Positions 22,921 to 34,508 of a DNA stretch of 64,000 nt are shown one piece after another. A program made the position numbers and the translations under genes. Positions within the stretch are counted from its first letter, which is position 1. Every line of letters begins with the position of its first letter. The stretch is from Aplectana chamaeleonis (taxonomy: Eukaryota; Nematoda; Chromadorea; Rhabditida; Cosmocercidae), in contig JAPDOI010000170.1 in assembly GCA_029168955.1 (NCBI GenBank), positions 1,198,001-1,262,000 of the forward strand. Direction: 5' to 3'. Under the pieces are notes generated by a model. That model saw nothing but the letters and a program-made list of their open reading frames with translations. It was not told where the DNA came from and searched no databases.

Positions 22921-23382
22921 ATGAAGAAGTCGTTCCTGGAGAAGATGGAGGGATTTTTGACGGACAATCGCGATGAGCTGCGGTCAAAACAACGGGAATA
23001 TGTGGAACACAGGATTAAGTTACTTAAGAAGAAAGTGGGTTTTTTGTACCAATCTATTTGCTTCTTGTACTCACGAGTTTTATAACTTTGGTTTCATGTT
23101 TTAGTTGTTTCCAACCCAACGAGTGTTGAAAGCAAAAGCGAGTAGGCTATCTAATGGCAAAGCGAAAGAAGAAAAATCTGCTTTTGATCTGTTCTGCTCA
23201 ACTAAGCAGGATAAGTGAGTGTTTATAAATTGCGTCCTCTCACTAAAATTGCTTAGATTTGTATTCTATTCAGATACACTCATCTGCCTGACGAAGAGAG
23301 GTTAAGGAAATTGAGGAAGAAGTTTGACAAGCTCCCAGAAGACAAAAGAGAAATATTTGAAAAACTTGCATTAGTTCGATGA
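22921..23382 (+). CDS. Small HMG-box-like protein, three exons, 110 aa
   Basis: Exons 22921-23034, 23105-23214 and 23274-23382 join in frame through GT-AG introns of 70 and 59 bases and end in TGA. Residues 1-38 are a charged, helix-prone N-terminus ending in RIKLLKKK. Residues about 60-110 read EKSAFDLFCSTKQDKY, then RLRKLRKKFDKLPEDK and REIFEKLALVR. This matches the pattern of an HMG box: S-A-F-x-L-F-C at the first helix, a basic middle, and L-P-E-D-K-R-x-x-(F)-E-K-L-A at the end. It is shorter than a canonical 70-75 residue box. Likely a nuclear DNA-binding protein; the specific family is not recognised. The ATG at 22921 is chosen because it follows the acceptor at 22845. An in-frame extension back to that site is possible. 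Confidence 0.6.
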
Positions 23383-23963
23383 CTATACTGGTTTGCATTT
23401 ATTGTTATGGAATTTGATCTTGTTTCTGTTACATAATTGTTGAATGTCTTATTATCTTCAAGATTGTATGGTAATTTGTTACAATGTTTTTCACGTTTAC
23501 CTCTCAGTTTAAACGTGCAGTTTAAGAAAGAACACGTTTTATTGAGCGCGCACAGCGATCTCCTCTCAATGGTATTCTTGCTAATGACGTACAGATCTAG
23601 AATAAACCGTTTGGTGATTGGGTATTTAATTGATTGCCCTGCGAGGAGCGCTGTCCTATATTCGAAAAAAGTGATTTCGTAGCCGAAATTCAAACCACAA
23701 GTAGAGTTCTTTTGATCATGTTCTGTATTTGCTCAAAGTGTCCTTTCTGGAATTCTGGTAATTTCTGGTGAGCTCTCGATTCCGATAATCTTCAGCAGCG
23801 AGCGGTGGCTTTTTTGTCTGGACATATTTTCTCCAAGGGTCACCGCTGCGCTGCTGGTGGTGATCGAAATCGAGAACTCACAGGAAATGCATCGGAGTTT
23901 ATGTGCCTCCGACTTTCCCACCTCTGATAATTCCATTGTTCAAACTACGGAATAAATTTTCAG

Positions 23964-24113
23964 CAGATTGGCGAAAGGCGGCGTCATCCATCCTTCCAGG
24001 ATAGACATGACCTCTGCAGTGCTAGGTTTGGATCTGAAGGAGGAACAAGAGGTAAGATTCCCACGTTTCTCTTTTTTCTACAGGTCGATCTTACTCTATT
24101 GCCGAGTTCATGA
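23964..24113 (+). other. Possible last two exons of a gene
   Basis: After AATTTTCAG (ends 23963) an open stretch reads RLAKGGVIHPSRIDMTSAVLG and ends at GAG|GTAAGA (24051). An acceptor TTTCTACAG (24081-24083) leads to VDLTLLPSS and a stop at 24111-24113. Splice signals are good, but the protein is short and unrecognised, and upstream exons are not identified. Confidence 0.3.
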
Positions 24114-24688
24114 GGTAGAAAAAGTCGCTCAATCTTCATCCATGGAGGTGGAATAATGTATTTATCTTGTTTACATCAAACTGATCCTCATTTTTTTTGT
24201 GTCTTCACCAACAGTGACAACTGATGGAGATGAAAGTAAATAATGGACATTATGTAAATAGGAAATGGGATCAAGCAAGTTGGGACAGGAGGTGGAGGGA
24301 GGAATGTAAATATTTATGATCGCAATCTAGTGGACAACTTTGCAATACATGAGTTGAACGAGAAATGTGGTGCGACGTATAACCGAGGAGGCGGGGGAGG
24401 AAAGGCTATGACGAGCAAAGTTTTGTCTCCTGTAAGAGGATGACGTCAGGATGAAAGCGTTCAATGTGCAATGAAAGTTCAACAATTATGGCACTCAGGC
24501 CATTTACCTTGAGTTAAGAAATGTTACGACTATGTAGAGGACCCCTAAGAGGAGAATTAGAACGAGAAATGCAACAATAAGCATTAGTGCAGTCGTTGTA
24601 GCTGGACAGCCTCCAACATTTGTGGAGTACCCAGCCAAGAGCACCGCACTTGATGCTAACATGTTGAGTCGATAACACTATGAGTTTT
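24114..24688. other. No gene seen
   Basis: AT-rich intergenic sequence between the possible host exons and the repeat that received the LTR element. No convincing ORF or repeat structure. Confidence 0.45.
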
Positions 24689-24943
24689 GTTCCTGGCTTC
24701 TAAGTGTTATATTTCAATTGCTTATGTCCAAAGTGTGCGAAAAAATGACTTCATTTAGAACAAACTTCGCTTACACTACAAAAGCACCAAGAAACCTTTT
24801 TTTTGTTGTGAAAATAGAAAGTTTTTTTTTTCATTTTCGGCATTATGAACGGGTGAAAACAAAAATGCACAAGGAATAGACTGACACAGTCGGAAACCAC
24901 TCAACTAGGTTCAGAAATGTGTAGATTTTCTAGATTTACGATT
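24689..24943 (-). pseudogene. Repeat-borne conserved ORF, C-terminal piece; continues at 36566-36655
   Basis: On the minus strand, joining 36655-36566 to 24943-24906 across the LTR element restores SRYQGQYNETMMRDYIWVQL, then RESDSQYN and RKSRKSTHF with a stop. This is the C-terminal motif (RYQG..N..MM.DYIW) of a protein repeated in many invertebrate genomes and thought to be transposon-linked. The remaining sequence to 24689 is its 3' flank. An inverted, diverged copy of the whole block lies at 36930-37260, so the LTR element inserted into one arm of a large inverted repeat. Family recall is from memory; the frame restoration is direct. Confidence 0.6.
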
Positions 24944-25594
24944 TGTTGTGTCGGTGGGGTGTGTGTTGAGACGATGGGAGTTACCGTTTCTTCGGTAGAC
25001 GAGGGATGAACAACTGAACACCACTTGGATCATAAGGCCCCCGTCAGACTTCGTCGAAAAAAACTGCTGAGTCCGGGGCGGAAAACCGTCCTCGAACGTC
25101 TGCAGCCAACTGATTCCGTTTGCATCCAGCGCCACCCAGTCCCTCTGCGAAACACGCAATCGATAGTCAGCGGCAGCAGTAGGTGGGACAGAGCGCAGAC
25201 GACGAGAGTCGGGATGCGGCGGGACCCGGCAGGTCGCAGTCAGCCGAAGAAAATGCATCCAAATCACGTGAGAAACTCCTGTATCGACCGAGTGGGGTGA
25301 GGATGATTTCGGTTGGGACGCAGCGGGACTCAGTGGGACTCAGTCGGTGCATTGGCCCTGCCCCTGTACGCATGAGAACCATCAGTATCGATCGGAGGGA
25401 TTGCGGTGGGCACCAGACGGTCGCTGTCGGGCTCAGTGGGTTGATTTTTTGCACCCGCCTCCCACGAATTCAGTGCGTATCGACCCGATGGGTTTCAGTA
25501 GATCCACCGACTATGACGGGGGCCTAAGGCAGCTTTTATTGCTGCGTTATCACTGATATCATTCACCATGATATCATTTCATTCGTATACAACA
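24944..25594 (-). repeat. 3' LTR of the gypsy-like element (carries a 489-bp insertion)
   Basis: Matches the LTR at 36407-36565 once 25036-25524 and one copy of TAA are removed. Both ends keep the TG...CA form. Shared internal strings include TCGGTAGACGAGGGATGAAC and CATGATATCATTTCATTCG. Confidence 0.92.
25036..25524. mobile_element. 489-bp PIF/Harbinger-type MITE inside the LTR, TSD TAA
   Basis: Ends GGCCCCCGTCAGAC and GACGGGGGCC are inverted repeats, and TAA is duplicated at 25033-25035 and 25525-25527. A 3-bp TWA duplication with G/C-rich ends is the PIF/Harbinger pattern. The interior is non-coding, with short internal repeats around CAGTGGGACTCAG. Frames in this stretch are not genes. 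Confidence 0.8.
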
Positions 25595-25606
25595 CCTCCC
25601 TTTTTT
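25595..25606 (-). other. Polypurine tract of the gypsy-like element
   Basis: On the minus strand AAAAAAGGGAGG lies directly before the 3' LTR start. This is the expected position of the primer for plus-strand DNA synthesis. Confidence 0.8.
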
Positions 25607-25728
25607 GAGAAGGAAGCACATAAGATTAGAAACGTCTATATTTATTTATTTATTTAATACGTTCAAAAGAACGCGCTTCAACTAGAACACAGGTTGAACC
25701 TTCGATGAAACGTCTATACACGATATGT

Positions 25729-26526
25729 CTACTTGCTTGGATCTACGCTGAGGCGTCTGATGGGTTTTCTTAGTCGTGTAGATCGTCGTTGTTGCATAGC
25801 ATCGAGCAGAGGTGTCGATCGGGTTGATTCCATGGAGTTTCCATCATATTCTTCTGGGAATAAGTTTGAAGGTTCTGGGGGCTCTAGATCAAACATATTA
25901 AACAGTGTATCAATGTCTTTTTCTTGCGCACGTTGTGAGTTGAAGCGCATCCTGAGTTGGTTGGTGTGCCGGGTCCATATTTCTTTTCCTACGGCCACTT
26001 TATAGATTACGCGTCCGATCCGCTGAAGAATTGTGCCAGGGACCCATCTTTGCTCCTTTCCATAGTCTCTCACGAAAACTGGGTCAGATATGTTGAAGAT
26101 TCGACGTCTTGCACCGTGTTGGTTGTTGAATTGACGTTCCATGGCTTCAGTGATGACATGGACACATCGCTTTTCTTGAGGTTTCATCAAGGACAGGGTC
26201 GTGCGAATTTGTCGTTCCAAAAAAAAACTTCTGCTGGGGTTCTGGCTTCATGCTGAGTTGCACAGGGTGTTGTGCGGTAGGTCAGCAGGAACTTATCGAG
26301 CATTTCAGAGAGGGTTCCTTCTCCTTTGAGCTTCGAAAGTGTCCGTTTAAAAGTATCAACGAAACGTTCTGCCTGACCGTTTGATTGTGAATGGTATGGA
26401 GGCGAGAAAAGTTGCTGGATTCCATTTTCTGATCAGAAATCCTTGAATTCAGTAGACGCGAATTGACTGCCATTATCAGATACGAGCGTTTCGGGCATTC
26501 CATATCTTGCGAATTCTTGTCGTAGA
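25729..26526 (-). pseudogene. Gypsy-like integrase, C-terminal half
   Basis: The minus strand begins with the second part of the integrase core, just outside the hAT at 26535: EFARYGMPETLVSDNGSQFA (catalytic D), then FSPPYHSQSNGQAERF (catalytic E region) and LTYRTTPCATQ. The frame then shifts, and the tail reads RQFNNQHGARRR, then DPVFVRDYGKEQRWVPGTI (the GPY/F-like C-terminal module) and ends with RKPIRRLSVDPSK at 25732. Several stops and shifts are present. Integrase inserts the cDNA into the chromosome in intact relatives. Confidence 0.87.
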
Positions 26527-26534
26527 ATCGCGAT

Positions 26535-28416
26535 CAGGGCTGGGCACACGTCCCGGCATGGCAATTTTGAATATGCTTCCCCCTTAGCTCGGTAATTTTC
26601 AGGCGCCCCCCTATGGGAAATCGAAATCGGCTGTTTTCCGAGAAGTCTTGACTTCCTTATTTTGATAAACCAGAGTATAAAAAAAAGCACTGAATAAAGG
26701 AAATTCCGAAAATGTCAACAAAAAAGATAGTGTAATTTTTAAACTTCCAAACAATCTTATGAAGAAATTTTAGTAAGAAGGTAGGGTGTGACAAAAGCTA
26801 AAACGATTTTTTATTCATTAAAATTCAGCAATTACAAACAACAACAGAGCTACTTTTATTGCAGTAATTTCATTATAATGTTTTCTATCGAATGTTTTCA
26901 TGAACCTATGTATGAAGGATTCTCGCCGTGCGATATGGTGTGTGTACGCAGCTACACAGCGCACACGGGAGTGGACGCGCACACAATATTAATAAAAAAA
27001 TGTGTTTTATTACCGAACGGGGCAGAGAAAACGATTGAAACCGAAGGAAATGGAAGATGATGAAAATTGTTTATTCTGGATGTACCCATTTGAGAAATTT
27101 AATGTAAACAAACAAAGTTGGAGCAGGGGTAAGTATTTAGCCGTGACAAGTTTAATTCAAACGAACCTAGTTGATCAAAAGTAGCATTAAACATGCGAGC
27201 AAAGGATATTGTGGGAAAGAGGAGAATCTGGCAAACAATTTAGCTTCAACAAGATTGTGTTTAATGTGATTTAAGGACCTTAAATCTCGTCCCTGTTTTA
27301 CCCCCCCCCCCACCAAAACCGGGACAAAACCGGGACGAGTTTTAAGGTCCTCAAATCACAGTGAATATCAAAGCCTTTGTTACTAAAATGTTTGCCGGAT
27401 TCTCCTCTTTCTCCCAATGCTCATAGTTCTCATGGTTAATGCTGTTTTTAATCAACAAAGTTCATTTGAATGAACCTTGTCAAGTCCGGAAAATTCACCC
27501 TGCTCCAATTTAGTTTATTTACATAAAATTTCTGAAATGTTCACATTGAAAGCATCCTATTTCTGCCTTCTTCCATTTACTCCACTTTCGATTCTTTTCT
27601 CCTCCCCGTTCTGTAATAAAACACATTTTTAATTAATGTTGTGCGCGCGTCCACTCCAGTGTGCGCTGTGTAGCTGCAGACAAACACCATATCGCACGGC
27701 GAGCCTAGTCTCTAAGGAATTGCGGCATTCAAGCTCGATAAAATTCAGGTTTTTATGTATAGGGTACTTCTCAAGTAGGAAGATACGATTATTTGCTTCT
27801 TTCACTGGAACTTGTAGTCTTCAATTTTACAGTCGGCTCTCTTCATAAGCCATTTCATAGACGAAATTCCGTTGGCTAGTTTTTATACTGACTGTGATAT
27901 CTGTATTTTTAGTCTGCCATAATACAGCAGTTCGCTAATCCTTTTCTGAACGTGAACGATGGCGCGTCTGAGCGCTGTCTTTGTATCTTCGCTTCTAATC
28001 GGTAACCACAAGCGTAATCGCTGAACGTTACACCAAAGAAACATGAAACCACATCAATCCGTACTTGCTACAAGATAACAGAGTAGTGTTTATTCCTTCA
28101 TTAAAACAATCAAACACATTATATATGATCTTTAATTCATAGAGTTGTTGATGAGAAGCTTCGACAGCAACTATGAATTATTCCGAACACAAACTGCATA
28201 TCTATCGATAATTTGAATTCTGTAAGTGTTTGTCTTAAAAAGCGGAGAAGAAGATATCACAAACCAGAAGAGAATCGTGTATTATTTTGCTCTTGAAATT
28301 CGACAGAACATGCTCTTCGTTTTTTTTGGTGTCCGGTTTGGGCACTCCCCTTTGCCTTCTCTGCAACGTCCAATATGCACCCCCCTAAGGTTAACCGGTA
28401 CGCGTGCCCAGCCCTG
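26535..28416. mobile_element. 1882-bp non-autonomous hAT element, TSD ATCGCGAT, with an inner palindrome
   Basis: Ends CAGGGCTGGGCACACGT and, inverted, CAGGGCTGGGCACGCGT. An 8-bp duplication ATCGCGAT lies at 26527-26534 and 28417-28424, exactly in the integrase core. CAGGG ends with an 8-bp duplication are diagnostic of hAT. Inside, 26922-27707 is a palindrome of about 790 bp centred near 27310, around a C run. No transposase is recognisable. Similar end sequence (CAGGGCTGGACACGCGTCCC) occurs at about 57602. Confidence 0.88.
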
Positions 28417-28424
28417 ATCGCGAT

Positions 28425-30120
28425 CGTTGCTTTGGTTGTTGTACGATCCGTCTTGAAGATTTTGGGCCATTTAGAGAATGCGTCGACGATGATTAGGAAA
28501 TAGGTGCCTTCATAAGGTCCGGCGTAGTCGATGTGTATCCTTGTCCATGGTTTCTCGGGTAATGGCCATGACGTAAGCGTTGTCTTGACAGGAAGTTTGA
28601 CGACAGACGAGCATTTAGTGAAGCGCTTGACTGTGTCTTCGACATCTTTGTCGATACCTGGCCAGTCTATATAACTGCGTGCGAGTGCCTTCATTCGGAC
28701 CATTCCAGGATGTCCGCTGTGAAGTTGGCGCAGCACTCGTTGTTGAAGGGATTCTGGTGTGAGCACGCGTTCAGTAAGTAGAAGACATCCATCCTGAGTG
28801 GAGAGAAAATCGCATCGGTTGTGAAAACATTACACTTTAGGATTTTCGATTGTCTTCGGCCATCTTCCTTGAACATAGAGCTTAACGCGTTGCAGAATTC
28901 GATCCTTTGCAGTGAAATCCTTGATTTCATCGGCTGTCACTGGCAGTGCCCTGACGGCGTTGCATAGCACATGTATCAGGTCAGCATCTGCTGAGATAGC
29001 GGCGATGGTCTTCGTCAGGGTTTGACTGAGTGCGTCGGTTTGTCCAAAACTTGTTGTGGATCGATACTGAATATTGCAGTCATAGGCTAACAATGTCGTT
29101 GCCCATCGCTGCAGTCTGTTGGTCGTGTATATAGGAATTCTTTTCTTTGATCCGAATATTGCGAGAAGGGATTCGTGGTCTGACAGAAGGGTGAATTTTC
29201 TTCCATGTAGCATCCGATGAAATTTTCGAATGGCAAATATCAACGCAAGGCTTTCCTTTTCAATCTGACTGTAATTCTTCTCAGTGGGGAGTAGGGAGCG
29301 TGATGCATGTGATACGGCTTTCTCGGATCCATCTGGATATCTGTGGGAAATAACTGCTCAAAATCCATAGTTAGAGGCATCTGCGGCGACTATAATTTCT
29401 TGGTTGGGATCATAGTGGGCTAAAAGAAGATCGGAGGTGAGGATTGCCTTCGCTTTGTTGAAATTCTCTTCACATTTTGAAGACCATTCGAATTTGGTGT
29501 TCTTTACCAATAAGGCATCGAGGGGCGCACGAAGATAACTCATTTCTTTGACGAAATTTCCGTAGTAACTGAGTAGACCGATAAAGGACCGTAACTGGGG
29601 AACATCCTTGGGTACTGGCATGTTCTTTATGCTTTCGATCTTCCGTGGGTCTGGGCGTCGGCCGTCTTTTTCGATGATATATCCGAGGTAGTTGATGGAA
29701 GTTGCTGCAAAGCGGCATTTCTCTAGTTTCACGTGCAAACCGCTGTCTGCGATCCTTTCGAAGACGGCATCTAAATTGCGTTTGTGTTCTTCGGCTGATC
29801 TTCCGACTACTATGACATCATCAAGGTAAGCTACAACTCCATTGAGGCCAGCAAAGGTTGCGTCAATGAGTAGTTGGAAAATGGTGCTGATTTCACTCCG
29901 AAAGGCAGACGATTGTTCTGGTAGAGTCCACGGTGGGTTTTCCTTTGACCATCTTCAAGCAGGAATAACGTGCACTGAATAGGGATTGTTGTGGTCCAAA
30001 GAGATTCATGAGTGTCTTGACTGTGGCATCGAATGAGACTTCTGCAGGAGGCGGACTCTTGTGGGTTCGTCCAGAGATTGTGCGTCGACAGTGAGCACAT
30101 CATTGTGGCGTCGAAACCAG
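28425..30120 (-). pseudogene. Gypsy-like reverse transcriptase, RNase H and integrase N-terminal half
   Basis: Minus strand from 30120: a gag remnant (WFRRHNDVLTVDAQSLDEP), then a jump into RT (KTHRGLYQNNRLPFGVKSAP). After a 2-nt shift comes the catalytic GVVAYLDDVIVVGRS. From 29738 follow the thumb and connection (RFAATSINYLGYIIEKDGRR, FIGLLSYYGNFVKE). RNase H follows with IVAADASNYGF, SQIEKESLALIFAIRKFH and SDHESLLAIFG. Next come the integrase zinc finger region (LHSGHPGMVRMKALARS, KRFTKCSS) and core start (WTRIHIDYAGPYEGTYFLII). The jump from gag to mid-RT shows an internal deletion of gag C-terminus, protease and RT N-terminus. In-frame stops and shifts are present. Confidence 0.9.
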
Positions 30121-30258
30121 GGATCCGAGATGCTCAACCTACGCGTGGTGGATCTGTGGAGTCGACTACCAAGATCAAGGAGACTCATCAAATGGGCATC
30201 AACAACTCCACGAGGAGCTTTTTCTGTACGGGAGTGCAAATGGCTGGCTGCTGCACTC

Positions 30259-32116
30259 TATAGTTGTGCTCGAATATTCGCAATCGAATAAACATTCGAA
30301 TAAATTATTCGATTATTTCTTCGATTATGGAGTAATCGAAAAATCTCGATTTTATTCGATCATTATTCGCAATCGACTATCGAAAAAACAGATATTCGAT
30401 CATTATTCGAAATCGACTATCGAAAAAAACCCATATTCGATTATTATTCGAAATCGACTATCGACACTGACAATTATTCGAACATATTCGATCTTCGAAT
30501 ATATTCGAATAATCTAACACAGCCCATACCGGATCCTACACCGAAATTTTTCGAAGGGCCAAAGCACCAGCACTAGTGTGAGTCAGGGCTGTGCGTAACT
30601 GAAATTTTGAATTGCGTAAATCGTAATTTTCAAATCATCGTAACTCGTTAATCGTAATTCGTAACTGATGAGTAATGAGCTCAAACACAGCCTCAAACCT
30701 CATTAAACATGGAAACGCCTCAACTACCCAGTGATGATATGTGTTTCGAAATAAATCTGTTTTCGACGAGTACTTGAAAAAGTGCCTTCATCCGAGCGAA
30801 TCTCTGGTCCGCAATCGCAGAAACCCGCTATGGCAGCACGCGACACGTTGACAATACTGGTGGGACTACGTAGTCCCGGCACGATCAACCTTCGTCCCAG
30901 CACGACTCCATCACATTACGTGCTGCAACAGCGTTTGTCCACAATTGTGGACCGGAATTTTCTTCTGGTAAGGGCAATACTGGTCGAAAGTGTTAATCGT
31001 CTTCTATCCAACGCTTCTCTTTGGTTTTCAGCAAAACTTTGCGGTTTTCAAAGTTGAAACTGAAATTTGATGGGGATCCAGGGTACCGACTGAGCATTTT
31101 TTAGCAGCCAAAGCTAAAGCCGCGAAAATTGACAGGGCAATTGAACCCACGACATAAGCGCTAGATCAAAATAAGCACGGGAATTCTCAATAGAGCGAGA
31201 TTTCTATATTTTTTCCCAACCTTGGACAAGGTGCTTCTATGGCTTTCGACGATAGCTAATTTGTATTTTGTTCTTTTTTATCGATTTTTGGAAACGAAAT
31301 AAAAACGAATAGGTGACAAAATGAGTAATACTCATAGGGGTGGAGTAAATATCAAATAGCAGCAAGTTTTGCGGCTCATACTCGTTAGGGCAGAAAATGC
31401 CGAAGTAACAAATTCACGAAACGCGAAAAAAAGTAAGGAATCACGCATAGTCCATAAATTCCGCGAACACTATCCCCAACTCAGACAGTAACACTGATGG
31501 AATCGCTGGTGCGTGGCGGGCCGAACAACTCCCATCTCGCTATACGACCGCTATCGTTCTAGGAGAAAGCGCGTCATTATCGCGCCTCTTCACTGTGGAC
31601 ACCCAGCGACGTAGCGTGATCGAGATGTAGGCTTATTATAACATCGCGTCGCGACGCGAATGAACTCTGAACGGGGTCTAACGAAACGCCCGCCGTGACG
31701 CACTGGCGTTGTATGAATAGAACCGCTGTGGGTGGCATCAGACAGCTGCTAGTGTAGAAACGATGCGTATCGATTTTGCGTGCCGCCACTCATGAACCCT
31801 TCCTGAGCGGAATATTAAAAATATTGAGCAGTTCAAAAGCTTTCGATGCCATTTTTAAAAACTGCCTCTTCAAAGCAGTAGCGTCGCAAAACTCTGAATT
31901 CGGTTGACCCGTAGTTAAATTAATTCATTTATTCGAAATTATTCGATTTTCGATATTCATTCATTCGAAATAGAGAATCGAATATATTCATTCATTCGTT
32001 CATTCGAAAATTTTGAAGTCGAATATATTCATTCATTCGTTTATTCGAAAAATTTAATGTCGAATATATTCATTCATTCATTCATTCGGTCCGTTTAGTC
32101 AAAAAGCACAACTATA
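30259..32116. mobile_element. 1858-bp hAT-type element with ATTCGAAT arrays, TSD CTGCACTC
   Basis: Perfect 12-bp inverted ends TATAGTTGTGCT at 30259-30270 and 32105-32116. An 8-bp duplication CTGCACTC lies at 30251-30258 and 32117-32124, splitting the LINE codons before the 2A-like motif. Both ends carry arrays of ATTCGAAT and ATTCATTCG motifs (30270-30510 and 31915-32095). The middle has a second hAT-like end, CAGGGCTGTGCGTAACTG, at 30585, hinting at a nested or composite structure. No transposase seen. Confidence 0.85.
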
Positions 32117-32936
32117 CTGCACTCCTCCGCATACTACTGTTACGAGCCGGCATTGAGAGGAACCCAGGGCCACGCAGCAAGACTCCACGATATCCCTGCT
32201 GTAATTGTGGATTATCGGCTCAGCATGCAAGCGTCCAGTGCGGTGGTTGCCTCGGCTGGGTACACCTCAATTGTTCGGGGTTAACCAGCTATAACGACTA
32301 CACTGTTGCTTATTGTTGTTACTTCTTGCTCTAACTCTCCCCCTAGTGTTCCTCTTCATAGTCTAGACATTTTTCAACTCAATATCAATGGCCTGCGTGC
32401 CAAACTTGCTGTACTCACATTTTACATTGAACGCTCTCATCCAGATGTCATTCTCCTTCAGGAGACAAAACTTAGCCCAACATCTTCCCTACCCCGCCTC
32501 CCCGGCTATACGTCTTACCACCTTCCTCGCACATCTCATGGTGGAGGCGTTTCTACGTTTGTACAATCTTCTATACCTTCTCATCTTATTGCTCTCCCTG
32601 ATGATAATGTTGTAGAATGTATTGGTGTTCATGTTGTTTTGCAAAGTTGCCCTATAGATATTGTTAATGTTTATATTCCCCCTGTCTCCTCGTGTCCTAG
32701 TTCGTTTGACCCCACTCCATTTTTGCATTCTGTACACTCTGCCCTCCCATCGTCTTCTGTTGTCATGGCTGGCGATTTTAATGCTCACTCTTCATCCTGG
32801 TTCTCCTCTCTAGATCCCGATGACAGAGGGGAACTAGTTGAGCTTTTTGCTGAGGATTGTGACCTTGTTGCCATTAATGAGGACGCTCCCACTCGCCTTC
32901 CGTCCACGGGCAGGCCGTCCTCTCCTGGGGCGGCAT

Positions 32937-33130
32937 GCATGAACGTAGCGACGGTGTCAGGGAGCCGCTCCGCGTGCCATGCGCGCAGCGTCGAGCAACG
33001 GGGCGGCCCCGAATTTCGTGGCGTGAATTGATGTGCCTGACTTTCGGGGCCGCCCCGTTGCTCGACGCTGCGTGCATGGCACGCGGAGCGGCTCCCTGAC
33101 ACCGTTCGCTGCGTTCATGCATGCCGCCCC
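32937..33130. mobile_element. 194-bp foldback MITE in LINE family B endonuclease
   Basis: Near-perfect hairpin. GGGGCGGCATGCATGAACG at the left pairs with CGTTCATGCATGCCGCCCC at the right. The arms of about 90 bp include GAGCCGCTCCGCGTGCCATG. The high arm identity suggests a young insertion. It splits the codons between SS and PDVTFVSSS of the LINE. No clear target duplication beyond one base. Confidence 0.85.
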
Positions 33131-33993
33131 TGATGTCACTTTTGTATCATCTTCTCTTGCTGTTTCCTGTAACTGGTCCACTGCTATAGCTATGGCCAGC
33201 GATCATGTACCCATATGTGCTTCATTGGATTTGTCGCTCAGTAGTCACCTGGCACCTTTCGTAGGCTCGCGTAGCAAATTGTACACCAACTATCGTAAGG
33301 CTAATTGGGTCACGTTTAAGGTGTTACTCAGTCGGGTAGCCTACTATCCGCTTACCGGCTCCGTTCATGAGAAGGACAAGTTCATTGTTGATGCCATATG
33401 CAATGCCTCCAGAATTGCAATTCCTACAGGTCGAGTTAGAACGTTTCATCCTAACGTTCCCAGAGATGACCTGGAGCTGATCGAATCACGGGACGAGAAA
33501 CGCCGTGCTGATCCTGGAGATCCCAGCATTCAACTACTGTCTGATGAGATCACCAAAAGGCTGAATGATTACAAGCGGACGCGATGGATGGAGTTCACTG
33601 AATCCTTGAATTTTTCCACTGATTCAAAGAAGACTTGGAGCATTCTTAAGCGGTCATCTGGGAAGAAATCGGCAGCGGAGCGCAACATACTGGAGTTCCC
33701 TTCAGGGAAATTCGAGCCCGGATTCAAGGCTGCATGTCGACTTGGAAAACTTTTTGCTTCAGCGACGCCCCGCCGTGATCATTCCAACAGGCTCACTCTC
33801 CGGTCTATAAGGAAGCTCAGCCGACAAGATGTACCTGCCATAACTGCCTCTGAGATGTCTTCCCTCATCAAGTCCCTGAAGAACTCGAGAGCCGAGGGAC
33901 CCGACGGCGTGTCAGCCGTCCATCTCAAGCACTTGCCAGAACAGTTCCTCGAACTACTTTGTGATCTGGTCTACTCGTCATTCAGCACAGGTG

Positions 33994-34508
<515 letters not shown>

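Noticed and set aside
23733..23936. 67-codon minus-strand frame with SRQKSHRSLLKIIGI
   Set aside because: Open on both strands, no splice partners found, no recognised family.
25167..25527. Overlapping frames on both strands near 25.2-25.5 kb
   Set aside because: They fall inside the Harbinger-type MITE, which has defined ends and a target duplication.
27002..27848. Possible exons inside the hAT element
   Set aside because: The sequence is a palindrome and the frames are mirror images without conserved motifs.
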